A DNA stretch of 64,000 nt from Microbulbifer litoralis (GTDB taxonomy: Bacteria; Pseudomonadota; Gammaproteobacteria; Pseudomonadales; Cellvibrionaceae). The translations under genes were made by a program, and so were the position numbers. Under the pieces are notes generated by a model, which was not told the DNA's origin, ran no database searches, and saw only the letters and a list, made by a program, of their open reading frames with translations. Location of the stretch: contig NZ_JALKCV010000017.1 of assembly GCF_023634065.1 (NCBI RefSeq), forward strand, positions 42,976-106,975. Reading direction: 5' to 3'. Positions 47,601-55,889 of this stretch are shown in pieces; the stretch's first letter is position 1; each line of letters starts with the position of its first letter.

Positions 47601-47732
47601 ACAACGTCCTTCGGCCCGGTGTGCAAAACACCCCACAACCGAAGAGGGCGCGATTATAGAGATTAGCGGGCGCGAGTTCCAGCCCCTAAACCGGTATAAT
47701 GTCGCCCGCAATTTCGTGACCCAGAGTTATCC

Positions 47733-48593
47733 ATGCACCTGTTTGTCGACAACCTCACCAATGTAGATTTCAGCTACCTGGATCACCGGCGCGGCCTGGT
47801 CGGGGAAACCTGGTTGGCCAACGCCGTGCTGGACGGCGCGCTGGACGAACAGGGCATGGTGTGTGACTTCGGTATCGTCAAGAAGACCCTGCGCAACTGG
47901 CTCGATGACCAGCTGGACCACCGCCTGCTGGTACCGACACAGTCGCCCCACCTGACCCTGGCGCGGGACGGAGAGCGGGTCGAGCTGCACTGGCAGATCG
48001 CGGGAGGCGAGCACATCCGCGTCAGCGGCCCGGAACAGGCATTTGCACTGGTGGCCGCCGAGGCCATCGACAGCGACAGCGTGGCGCGCTGGAGTGTCCG
48101 GCAACTGGCGCCGGCCTTCCCTACCAGCGTGGAAAAATTACAGCTGTCCTTCGGCTGCGAAGAGATTGCCGACGCCTATTATCACTACAGCCACGGCCTC
48201 AAAAAACACGCCGGCAACTGCCAGCGCATCGCCCACGGCCACCGCTCCCGCATCCGGGTTTTTGTCGACGGCGCGCGCCACGGTGGATGGGAATCGAAGT
48301 GGGCCGAACGCTGGCGGGATATCTACCTGGGTACTCGCGAAGACCTGGTAACACAGGGCGACCAGCCCGAACTCCAGTTCGCCTACCGCGCACAACAGGG
48401 GGATTTCGCCCTGACAATTCCCGCCCGCCGCTGCGAACTACTGGACTGCGACACCACCGTCGAGCAACTGGCCCAGTATATCGCCGGCCAGATTGCCGCC
48501 GAGCAGCCGGGCGCGCGGGTCGAGGTACGCGCCTACGAGGGCCTCGGCAAGGGCGCCATCGCCAGTGCTGGCAAAACGGCACCGGCGCGCTGA
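47733..48593 (+). CDS. 6-carboxytetrahydropterin synthase / PTPS-like protein, double length
   Basis: This is a tunnelling-fold protein of the 6-pyruvoyl-tetrahydropterin synthase / QueD family. At 286 aa it is about twice the single-domain length. The C-terminal half has the better motifs: FGCEEIADAYYHYSHG, then NCQRIAHGHRSRIRVFVDG near 160-185, with the Cys and the His pair expected for catalysis and zinc. The N-terminal half (FVDNLTNVDFSYLDHRRGLVGETW) has diverged. Such long forms are found in gammaproteobacteria. A role in queuosine synthesis is uncertain. A TATAAT at 47695-47700 could be its -10 element. Confidence 0.8.
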   Translation: MHLFVDNLTNVDFSYLDHRRGLVGETWLANAVLDGALDEQGMVCDFGIVKKTLRNWLDDQLDHRLLVPTQSPHLTLARDGERVELHWQIAGGEHIRVSGPEQAFALVAAEAIDSDSVARWSVRQLAPAFPTSVEKLQLSFGCEEIADAYYHYSHGLKKHAGNCQRIAHGHRSRIRVFVDGARHGGWESKWAERWRDIYLGTREDLVTQGDQPELQFAYRAQQGDFALTIPARRCELLDCDTTVEQLAQYIAGQIAAEQPGARVEVRAYEGLGKGAIASAGKTAPAR

Positions 48594-48612
48594 GCGGCAC
48601 CCCGCTGACGCA

Positions 48613-49797
48613 TTACAGCAGCCCCGGCAAGGCCCCGCTCAGCCCCGCGACAATCACCAGCAGCCACACCGGCCACCTCAGCAGTTTCAGCGCGGCAAAG
48701 AACGCGGCCAGCATCCACAGGTCGCCGCCATCGCGAATCGCCGCCGGCCACACCGGATCGACCAGTGCCGCCAGCAACAACCCCACCGCGGCTGCCCCCA
48801 CTCCGGCAATCGCGGCCGCCGCGGCCGGCCGACGCTGCAGCGCCTGCCAGTGCGGCATCACGCCCAGCAACAGCAGCCACCCCGGCAGGAAAATGGCCAG
48901 TGTCGCCACAGCGGCACCGGTCAGCGCCAGGCCGGCCTGCTGCCCGAGCAGCGAGCCGAGATAGGTGGAGAAGGTAAAAAGCGGCCCGGGCATTGCCTGG
49001 GCCAGGCTGTAGCCCAGCAGGAAATCCTCCGTCGGCAACTGGCGGATCAGCGGCTGCTGCTCCAGCAGTGGCAACACCACGTGGCCGCCGCCGAATACCA
49101 GCGCGCCGGCGCGGTAGAAACTGCCGGAAAGCTCGGCCAGGTAACCGCCCCAGCCACCCAGCGCTATCACCAGCAGCAGCGCAAACGACAGCAGGCAGGC
49201 CCCGGAGCCGACCCCACTTGCAGCATCCAGCCGCCTCCGGGAGAGCCCGGGCGCGCGCCCGCGCAGCAGCACAGTGCCCGCCAGCGCCGCGCCGCCGATG
49301 GCGGCGACCTGCGTCCACTGGGACGGCCAGGCCAATACGAACGCTGCGACTACGGCGGTGATGGCGCCGCGGCGCCATCCGCGGCTCAACTTGTTGCCCA
49401 TCTGCCAGAGCGCATCGGCGACCACCGCCACCGCGAACACTTTCAATCCGTGAATGGCGCCGCCGAGCCAGGCACTGTCCGGCGCCCGCACCAGCCACAG
49501 GGCCGCGGCCAGCATCAGCAGCGCCGACGGCAGGGTAAAGCCGAGAAATGCACTGACCGAACCGGGCACACCGCCGCGCCGGTAGCCGATCGCCATGCCC
49601 AACTGTGAACTGGAGGGACCGGGCAGGAAGTGGCACAGCGCCACCAGCCCGGCAAAGTCCTCTTCTCCCACCAGCTTGCGGCGCGCGACAAACTCGCGCT
49701 GGAAATAGCCGATATGGGCCACGGGCCCGCCGAAGCTGTGGCATCCCAGCCGCAGGAAATCCCGGAATATCTGCCACTGCCCTGCAACTGTTTCCAT
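48613..49797 (-). CDS. chrA: Chromate transporter ChrA
   Basis: This CHR-family inner-membrane protein would export chromate. The 394-aa long form has two homologous halves: the first with FGGPVAHIGYFQREFV near 22-37 and PGPSSSQLGMAIGYRRGG near 60-77, the second with FGGGHVVLPLL near 235 and AQAMPGPLFTFSTYLG near 268-283. About ten helices are visible. It is convergent with the QueD-like gene (19 nt apart) and divergent from rsmE. No chrB or other metal gene is adjacent, so chromate resistance is only inferred. Confidence 0.92.
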   Translation of the reverse strand: METVAGQWQIFRDFLRLGCHSFGGPVAHIGYFQREFVARRKLVGEEDFAGLVALCHFLPGPSSSQLGMAIGYRRGGVPGSVSAFLGFTLPSALLMLAAALWLVRAPDSAWLGGAIHGLKVFAVAVVADALWQMGNKLSRGWRRGAITAVVAAFVLAWPSQWTQVAAIGGAALAGTVLLRGRAPGLSRRRLDAASGVGSGACLLSFALLLVIALGGWGGYLAELSGSFYRAGALVFGGGHVVLPLLEQQPLIRQLPTEDFLLGYSLAQAMPGPLFTFSTYLGSLLGQQAGLALTGAAVATLAIFLPGWLLLLGVMPHWQALQRRPAAAAAIAGVGAAAVGLLLAALVDPVWPAAIRDGGDLWMLAAFFAALKLLRWPVWLLVIVAGLSGALPGLL

Positions 49798-49879
49798 CTG
49801 CGGCCCCGTGTTTCCCTTTCATCGCCTCACCGGCATCACCGCCCTATAATGGGCGCCGGTTGTCGACGAGCGTATCAAA

Positions 49880-50596
49880 TTGAACCTGATCATTCTGGAA
49901 GCGGGCGATTTTGTCGAGCCCGGTCGCGTGCAGTTGCGCGGCCGGCGACTGCAACATATCCGCGAGGTGCACCGCGTCGCCGCCGGCGATACGCTACGGG
50001 TGGGCCTGCTGGACGGCGAAATCGGAAATGGCCGCGTGATCGCACACAGTGAAGATGGCATCGAACTGGCGGTGACGCTCGACCGGACAGCGCCGGCTCC
50101 GCTGCCCCTGACACTGATCCTGGCGCTGCCGCGGCCGAAAATGCTGAAGCGTACCATCCAGCATGTCACCGCTCTGGGTGTCAAAAAACTGTACCTGGTC
50201 AACGCCTACCGCGTGGAGAAATCCTACTGGCAGACCCCCTGGCTGGAGGCGCACAGGCTGCGCGAACAGTGCCTCCTGGGGCTGGAGCAGGCCGTGGATA
50301 CGGCCATGCCGATCATCGAACTGCGCAAGCGCTTCAAACCTTTCGTCGAAGACGAGCTGCCGGCGATCGCCGCCGGCTCGCAAAGACTGGTCGCACATCC
50401 GGTAACCGAAACCCCCTGCCCGGTGGATATCGACCGGAGCACGACTCTGGCGGTGGGCCCCGAGGGCGGTTTTATTCCCTACGAAGTGGAAAAGCTCCAG
50501 CAACAGGGGTTCGAGGCCGTGCACCTGGGGCCGCGGATCCTGCGGGTGGAGACGGCGATTCCGGTGCTGTTGAGCCGGCTTTTCCCCGGGCGCTGA
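49880..50596 (+). CDS. rsmE: 16S rRNA (uracil-1498-N3)-methyltransferase
   Basis: This SPOUT-class methyltransferase modifies U1498 in the decoding centre. The product is 238 aa with an N-terminal PUA-like domain (1-70) and a SPOUT knot with AVGPEGGFIPYEVE near 193-206 and LGPRILRVETA near 219-229. The start is a TTG at 49880, giving MNLIILEAGDFV; no nearby ATG fits. It is divergent from chrA. A variant of the AGGAGC...CTTGTACTCGCC hairpin at 50622-50645 follows the stop. Confidence 0.94.
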   Translation: MNLIILEAGDFVEPGRVQLRGRRLQHIREVHRVAAGDTLRVGLLDGEIGNGRVIAHSEDGIELAVTLDRTAPAPLPLTLILALPRPKMLKRTIQHVTALGVKKLYLVNAYRVEKSYWQTPWLEAHRLREQCLLGLEQAVDTAMPIIELRKRFKPFVEDELPAIAAGSQRLVAHPVTETPCPVDIDRSTTLAVGPEGGFIPYEVEKLQQQGFEAVHLGPRILRVETAIPVLLSRLFPGR

Positions 50597-50662
50597 TTTC
50601 CCGGCGCTCATGGATTGAGGCAGGAGCAAATCTTGTACTCGCCCTGCGATTTATTCCCACTC

Positions 50663-50689
50663 AAAAAAAAGCCGCGCAATCGCGCGGCT
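50663..50689 (-). terminator. Intrinsic terminator of ald
   Basis: On the minus strand AGCCGCGC-GATT-GCGCGGCT is followed by eight T residues. It lies about 155 nt past the ald stop. Further hairpins at 50697-50712, 50726-50750 and 50817-50838 occupy the space between. It faces the end of rsmE and may serve both genes. Confidence 0.88.
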
Positions 50690-50843
50690 GGCAACTGGTG
50701 GCTCCCGCCACCGGGTCTCACAGAGCGGGGCGCAAGGGGTGCGCCCCGTGGGGAGAAAGACTGACACAGACGACAAGCGCGTTACTGTTTGTATTCTGCC
50801 TCAGAAAATTCTCGTGCGGCCGCTGTGGCGGCCGCCCGTTCAA

Positions 50844-51989
50844 TCAGGCTGCAGCGCCCTCGCCCACGGCGGATTTCTGCAGCGCCAGTTTCGGGTCGAC
50901 GTATTCGTAACCCAGCACATCGGCCACCGCTTCGTAGGTCACCATGCCTGCGTGAACGTTCAGGCCTTCCAGCAGGTTGGCGTCGTCCAGCAGCGCCTGC
51001 TTGGCGCCCTTGTTGGCCAGCGCCACCGCAAACGGCAGGGTGGCGTTGTTCAGGGCCATGGTGGAGGTGCGCGCTACGCCGCCGGGCATGTTGGCAACAC
51101 AGTAGTGCACGACACCGTCGACCACATAAGTCGGCTCCTGGTGCGTGGTCGCCTTGGAGGTCTCGAAGCAGCCGCCCTGGTCGATGGCCACGTCCACGAC
51201 TACAGCGCCCTTCTTCATGCGGCTGATGTGATCGCGGGTCAGCAGTTTCGGCGCCGCGGCGCCCGGAATCAGAACCGCACCGATCACCAGGTCGGCTTCC
51301 AGCGCATGGGTCTCGATCGCGTCGTTGGTGGAGTATTCAGTGCGCACGGCGCCACCGAAGATATCGTCCAGCTGGCGCAGGCGCGGCAGCGAGCGGTCGA
51401 GGATGGTCACGTCGGCGCCCATACCCAGGGCCATCTTGGCCGCGTTGGTACCGACCACACCGCCACCGATAATCAGCACCTTGGCCGGCGCTACGCCGGG
51501 CACGCCGCCCAGCAGCACGCCGAGACCACCCTGGGCTTTCTCCAGGTGGTGCGCGCCGCACTGTACGGACATACGGCCGGCCACTTCGGACATCGGCGCC
51601 AGCAGCGGCAGGCCGCCGAAACGGTCGGTGACGGTTTCATAGGCAATACAGGTGGCACCTGATTTCACCAGCAGCTCGGTCTGCTTGGGATCCGGCGCCA
51701 GGTGCAGGTAGGTGTACAGCAGTTGACCGGGGCGCAGCATCTCGCACTCGTGGGGCTGCGGCTCCTTCACCTTGACGATCATATCGGCGCTGGCGAAGAT
51801 TTCCTCCGGCGTATCGATGATTTTGGCACCCGCCTGTTCGTACATCTCATCGGTAAAACCGATGGCGGAGCCACCGTCTTTCTGCACGATCACTTCGTGG
51901 CCGTGGCCAACCAGCTCGCGCGCGCTCGCCGGCGTCAGGCCGATGCGGTACTCGTGGTTCTTGATCTCTTTCGGGACACCAATCAACAT
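50844..51989 (-). CDS. ald: Alanine dehydrogenase
   Basis: This NAD-dependent enzyme interconverts L-alanine with pyruvate plus ammonia. The product is 381 aa. The N-terminal AlaDh_PNT domain begins MLIGVPKEIKNHEYRIGLTP, and the NAD-binding motif VLIIGGGVVGTNAA is near 170-183. About ten extra residues (KSAVGEGAAA) end the protein compared with the usual 371. The ATG at 51989 has GAGGAG 7 nt upstream; the open frame before it is not coding. It is divergent from an Lrp-type regulator, a conserved pairing in which the regulator responds to alanine. Confidence 0.96.
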   Translation of the reverse strand: MLIGVPKEIKNHEYRIGLTPASARELVGHGHEVIVQKDGGSAIGFTDEMYEQAGAKIIDTPEEIFASADMIVKVKEPQPHECEMLRPGQLLYTYLHLAPDPKQTELLVKSGATCIAYETVTDRFGGLPLLAPMSEVAGRMSVQCGAHHLEKAQGGLGVLLGGVPGVAPAKVLIIGGGVVGTNAAKMALGMGADVTILDRSLPRLRQLDDIFGGAVRTEYSTNDAIETHALEADLVIGAVLIPGAAAPKLLTRDHISRMKKGAVVVDVAIDQGGCFETSKATTHQEPTYVVDGVVHYCVANMPGGVARTSTMALNNATLPFAVALANKGAKQALLDDANLLEGLNVHAGMVTYEAVADVLGYEYVDPKLALQKSAVGEGAAA

Positions 51990-52069
51990 TTTTGTACTCC
52001 TCATTTGCCGCCGGCGCCCGCTTCTTCGCGTGACGGATCCACCGGCCCTGCCTCTGTGATTTCCCCCAG

Positions 52070-52130
52070 TATAGGGCCGTCCTATAAGTCGATTTGTGGT
52101 AGATTTAATTTCAAACCAGTGGAATCCACT
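52070..52130. promoter_or_regulatory. Palindromes in the ald / Lrp-regulator divergent region
   Basis: TATAGG-GCCGT-CCTATA (52070-52086) and AGTGG-AAT-CCACT (52118-52130) flank an AT-rich stretch (52097-52115). They are candidate operators for the Lrp-family regulator encoded 58 nt further right. No direct evidence of binding is available. Confidence 0.45.
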
Positions 52131-52187
52131 ATATCGGGCGCCAGAGCGCACACTTTTCGAACAAAATGACTACCCGGAGAACAGGCT

Positions 52188-52673
52188 ATGCGCAGGCGAG
52201 CCAATGAACTGAGTACCATCGACCGCAATATACTGCGGGTCCTGCAGAAGAATGGCCGCACCAGCTACGCGGAACTGGCCCGCCAGGTGGGCCTGACCGC
52301 GACCCCCTGTGTGGAACGGGTAAGGCGCCTCGAAAGCGACGGTGTCATCCAGGGCTATACCACCCTGATCAACCCGGAATATCTCGATGCGGCACTGGTG
52401 GTGTTCGTACAGATACGCCTTAACCGCTCCGCCCAGGACGCTTTCGAGGAGTTCCGCAACGCCGTGGCGGCGCTGCCGGAGGTACAGGAGTGCTACCTGG
52501 TATCGGGCAATTTCGACTACCTGATCAAGGCCCGGGTGGCCGATATGAGCGCCTACCGCAAATTCTACGGCGAGACACTGCTGACGCTACCGGAAGTACA
52601 GGAGTGCACCAGCTATGTGGTAATGGAGCAGGTGAAGGAGACGCTGGAGGTACCGGTGCATTACAACCGGTGA
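52188..52673 (+). CDS. Lrp/AsnC family transcriptional regulator, probably alanine-responsive
   Basis: The 161-aa product has an N-terminal winged HTH (STIDRNILRVLQKNGRTSYAELA ... VERVRRLE at about 9-60) and a C-terminal RAM/AsnC ligand-binding domain (about 70-150). The length and sequence resemble Lrp itself. Its divergent position beside ald suggests it activates alanine dehydrogenase in response to alanine, like AldR or the Lrp-type activators in other bacteria. A global Lrp role cannot be excluded. Confidence 0.92.
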   Translation: MRRRANELSTIDRNILRVLQKNGRTSYAELARQVGLTATPCVERVRRLESDGVIQGYTTLINPEYLDAALVVFVQIRLNRSAQDAFEEFRNAVAALPEVQECYLVSGNFDYLIKARVADMSAYRKFYGETLLTLPEVQECTSYVVMEQVKETLEVPVHYNR

Positions 52674-52808
52674 ATGCGGAATAATGATGAATGCGGACAA
52701 GGTGTGCCGCGCACACCTTATTCGCATCTGCCACGACCATTATTTCGGGCATTCAGGCGCGGCCCCCAATTCCGGCAGCCTGCGCCGTGCCCGATCGCGT
52801 ATTCCGAA

Positions 52809-53273
52809 TTAATACCGAATGCCGAGCTGGCGATAGATAAAGCCGATCACCCACGCCGGGCCGATCAGCAGGAACTGGATATCCTTGAAAAACGAGGGTT
52901 TCTTGCCCTCGATATGGTGGCCGATGAACTGCAGTATCCACATGGCCACAAACAGCGCCAGCGATGTCTGCCAGACAGAGATTCCCAACCGCTCGACGAC
53001 GGACCAGCCCCACAGGCAGACCACGCTGACGGCCGCCATGCCCAGGGCCAGCGGCAGGGACATGAACAGGTAGAAAAGCAGGGTAGGAATCAGTGCCACC
53101 ACGGCCCAGTTCAGCCAGGGCACCTGCGCCATGAAGGCGGGCTGCGGAATCGCCCACAGCAGGCCCACCACGGTGGCGTAGATCACCGGCACGGCAATCC
53201 AGTGAATGGCCTTGTTGGCCGGGTTCTGGTGGCTTTCACCGTACTCCTCAAACCACTGTTGAGCGCTGCGCAT
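52809..53273 (-). CDS. Mpo1-like (DUF962) membrane protein
   Basis: The 154-aa protein has four membrane helices and the DUF962/Mpo1 pattern: an N-terminal ESHQNPANKAIHWIAVP segment (13-29) and FIGHHIEGKKP near 124-134, containing the histidines that in yeast Mpo1 bind Fe2+ for fatty-acid alpha-oxidation. Bacterial function is unproven. The ATG at 53273 with AGAGGAC upstream is chosen over a start 14 codons earlier. It stands alone between the Lrp-type regulator (convergent) and the macrodomain gene. Confidence 0.85.
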   Translation of the reverse strand: MRSAQQWFEEYGESHQNPANKAIHWIAVPVIYATVVGLLWAIPQPAFMAQVPWLNWAVVALIPTLLFYLFMSLPLALGMAAVSVVCLWGWSVVERLGISVWQTSLALFVAMWILQFIGHHIEGKKPSFFKDIQFLLIGPAWVIGFIYRQLGIRY

Positions 53274-53410
53274 GGTCTTGTCCTCTCTCGTTCTTATTAT
53301 CGAAAACGGCATCAATGATCAAATATCGACTGCCAAATATCAATGACCAGATGATCGGGATGATTCACAAAAAGTGAATCACCGGTCAATGGTCTTTTGA
53401 CGCCGACACC

Positions 53411-53570
53411 AGTGTGCTGTGCGGGAAGTTCGCGAACAAAGGAGCACAGCCAAAGCGCTCAGATCAAGGCGAGAAAGCGCTGGAATAGCAGGGTTATTTC
53501 AAGCTTTCTCAACGCAGAGCTGGGCGCTTTGGCGCAGCGAACTGTTTGCGGGTTCCCCGTACAGCACACT
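53411..53570. repeat. 160-nt imperfect hairpin overlapping the macrodomain gene stop
   Basis: AGTGTGCTGTGCGGG (from 53411) pairs with CCCCGTACAGCACACT (to 53570). Inside, CAAAGCGCTC pairs with GGGCGCTTTGG, and GCGAGAAAGCG...GAATAG pairs with the region 53491-53515. The stop codon of the minus-strand macrodomain gene (53569-53571) touches one end. A small perfect hairpin GATTCAC-AAAAA-GTGAATC lies at 53362-53380. I did not see a second copy in the window. Confidence 0.85.
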
Positions 53571-54081
53571 AGCGCCTTACGACCGCCTCGAGCTGTTGCC
53601 GGTACAGTTCCGCCATCGCCTCGTCGAAGCAGCAGAAGATCACCCTCTGCGGCTGGCTGTCCCGTTCCAGGTGCGCCTGCACCTGCTCCACCGCTATTTC
53701 CACCGCCCGTTCCGGCGGGTAGTCGTAGACGCCACAACTGATGGCCGGGAAGGCGATGGAGGCCATGCCCTCGCGCCGCGCCAGCGCCAGGCACTGGCGG
53801 TAGCAGCCGGTCAGCAGTTCGGGCTCACCAAGATTGCCGCCGCGCCAGACCGGACCCACAGTGTGGTAGACGCGTTTGACGGGGATGGAAAAGGCAGGGG
53901 TCGCGCGCACCTCGCCGACAGGGCAGCCGCCGATCTCCCGGCAGGCCTCCAGCAGGCGGGGCCCCGCCGCGCGGTGAATGGCCCCGTCTACCCCACCGCC
54001 ACCCTGCAGGTGCTGGTTGGCGGCATTGACGATTACATCGACTTGTAATCGAGTGATATCACCGAGATGGACTTCGATCAC
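53569..54081 (-). CDS. Macrodomain protein, probable O-acetyl-ADP-ribose deacetylase
   Basis: The 170-aa single macrodomain is of MacroD/YmdB type, which hydrolyses O-acetyl-ADP-ribose or removes ADP-ribose from acidic residues. Visible signatures are IVNAANQHLQGGGGVDGAIH at about 17-36, CPVGEVRATPAF near 53-64, VYHTVGPVW near 70-78 and AISCGVYDYP near 113-122, all ligand-loop elements. The start is GTG at 54081 (MIEVHLGDI). Its stop codon lies in a long palindromic repeat. Confidence 0.92.
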   Translation of the reverse strand: MIEVHLGDITRLQVDVIVNAANQHLQGGGGVDGAIHRAAGPRLLEACREIGGCPVGEVRATPAFSIPVKRVYHTVGPVWRGGNLGEPELLTGCYRQCLALARREGMASIAFPAISCGVYDYPPERAVEIAVEQVQAHLERDSQPQRVIFCCFDEAMAELYRQQLEAVVRR

Positions 54082-54218
54082 TCAGTTTCTCCAACCGCTT
54101 TGTTACATAATGGCTGCGGATGGAATTCCATTTCGCCTCACAACAGGAGTTCATGATCTTCCCCCGAAGGGGGCCGGACAGCGCTCTGGCGCGCTGCCGC
54201 GCAACAATCCGTCGCCGG

Positions 54219-55691
54219 CTACCCCAACACTTTGCGGTGGCGCTCGGCGACAGCATCCGGACATTTCGTCACTGCGCTAACTATCACGATAGCAGCTGCA
54301 GAGAGAACGAAGCCGGGCAGCAGTTCGTAGAGCTCGAAGATTCCGCCCGACAACAACTTCCACACCACGACGGTCACACCGCCGACAACGACACCGGCGA
54401 TGGCACCGGCGCCGGTCATGCGCGACCAGAAGAGGCTGATCAATGTGGCCGGCCCGAACGCCGCCCCCAGGCCAGCCCAGGCGTAGGCCACGATCTCCAG
54501 TACCTTGGATTCGGGATCCATGGCCACCGCCACCGCGATCAGCGACAGCGCAACCACCGCCCAACGACCCACTTTCACCATCGCCTCCGGGCTGGTCTCG
54601 CGACCGAACCAGACGTGATAGATATCCTCCGCCAGCGCCGCCGAAGACACCAGCAGCTGTGAATCCGCGGTGCTCATGATCGCCGACAGGATGGCCGCCA
54701 GCAGAATACCCGCCACCACCGGGTGGAACAGGGTTTCCACCAGCACCATAAAGACTTTTTCACTCTCCTTGTCCGACAGGACCGGCTGGATTTCCAGGTG
54801 GCCGAACAGCCCCACGGCCAGTGCACCGAGGAAACCGAACAGCGACCAGACCGCCGCCACAGACGCGGCCGCGGGCACATCCTCCGGGCGCCGCACCGCC
54901 ATAAAGCGCGCCACGATATGCGGCTGGCCGAAATAGCCCAGTCCCCAGGCGAGAGAACTCAGGATGGCGACGATGCCCAGCGCCTGGCCTGTGTTGTCCG
55001 TCATCCAGTGCATCAGCTCCGGCACCCTATCCTGCAGCCTGGCCCAACTGGCGGCAAAGCCCCCCTCGTCGTTGATCAACACCAGCGGCACGATCACCAG
55101 CGCCAGGCTCATCAACAACCCCTGGAACACGTCGGTCCAGGATACCGCCAGGAAACCGCCGAACAGGGTGTAGGAGATCACCGCCACCGCACCGACAACC
55201 ACGGCCCAGCGGTAGTCCCAATCGAACACCGCCTCGAACAGGATACCGCCCGATTTCAGCCCCGAAGCCACGTAGAACAGGAAAAACAGCAGGATGAAAA
55301 ATGCGCAGGCAGTGCGCAGGTAGGGGTGCCCCATATTGAAGCGCCGGTGCAGGTAGGCCGGTACCGTCAGCGCGTCGTCCAGCTCGTAGGTGTAGACCCG
55401 CAGCCGCCGCGCCATGGTCATCCAGCTCAAGACGATACCGGAAAACAGGCCGATCGCGATCCAGCCCGCGGACAGCCCCGAGGCATAGGCGGCGCCGGGC
55501 AGAGCCAGCAACAGCCAGCCGCTCATATCCGAGGCACCGGCGGACAGCGCCGCCACCGCCGGCGGCAGCGAGCGGCCGCCGAGAAAATAATCGCTGGCAT
55601 TCTTGGTGCGCAGGTAGGCGTAGACGCCGATTGCCAGGATAAATGCCAGGTAAGCAACAAAAGTCAGTGCGACCAGCCATTGAGAAGTCAT
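54219..55691 (-). CDS. putP: Sodium/proline symporter
   Basis: This sodium-solute symporter of the SSS family is 490 aa with about 13 helices. The N-terminus DYFLGGRSLPPAVAALSAGASDMSGW near 34-59 is the PutP-type signature, and GYFGQPHIVARFMA near 258-271 and SAIMSTADSQLLV near 334-346 are conserved sodium/substrate regions. The ATG at 55691 is chosen; the frame before it is Arg-rich noncoding sequence. No putA is adjacent, so use of proline for osmoprotection or catabolism cannot be decided here. Confidence 0.93.
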   Translation of the reverse strand: MTSQWLVALTFVAYLAFILAIGVYAYLRTKNASDYFLGGRSLPPAVAALSAGASDMSGWLLLALPGAAYASGLSAGWIAIGLFSGIVLSWMTMARRLRVYTYELDDALTVPAYLHRRFNMGHPYLRTACAFFILLFFLFYVASGLKSGGILFEAVFDWDYRWAVVVGAVAVISYTLFGGFLAVSWTDVFQGLLMSLALVIVPLVLINDEGGFAASWARLQDRVPELMHWMTDNTGQALGIVAILSSLAWGLGYFGQPHIVARFMAVRRPEDVPAAASVAAVWSLFGFLGALAVGLFGHLEIQPVLSDKESEKVFMVLVETLFHPVVAGILLAAILSAIMSTADSQLLVSSAALAEDIYHVWFGRETSPEAMVKVGRWAVVALSLIAVAVAMDPESKVLEIVAYAWAGLGAAFGPATLISLFWSRMTGAGAIAGVVVGGVTVVVWKLLSGGIFELYELLPGFVLSAAAIVIVSAVTKCPDAVAERHRKVLG

Positions 55692-55889
55692 GGAGAATCC
55701 CTGTTCTGAAAGAGGGCGTCCGGGAGCAAAAAACCTCCTGCACCGAAAGACTTTGAGTGCAGGAACCCCCTCTGCAGCGGACGCCGGGGCCAATAATTGT
55801 GTTTATTGCGCGTAAATCTACTAATTCGCTGGCAGCAGCTCAATCCACAAACTACATATTGGAAAAGACATGGAGAGGCAGACAAGACT

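Noticed and set aside
47304..47711. Upstream extension of the M2 peptidase frame
   Set aside because: It crosses the SRP RNA gene. The ATG at 47303 has a ribosome-binding site and a proper lipoprotein signal.
50726..50838. GC-rich hairpins downstream of ald as a small RNA gene
   Set aside because: Several hairpins are present, but there is no promoter-like sequence. The simplest reading is the structured 3' untranslated region of ald ending at the 50663-50689 terminator.
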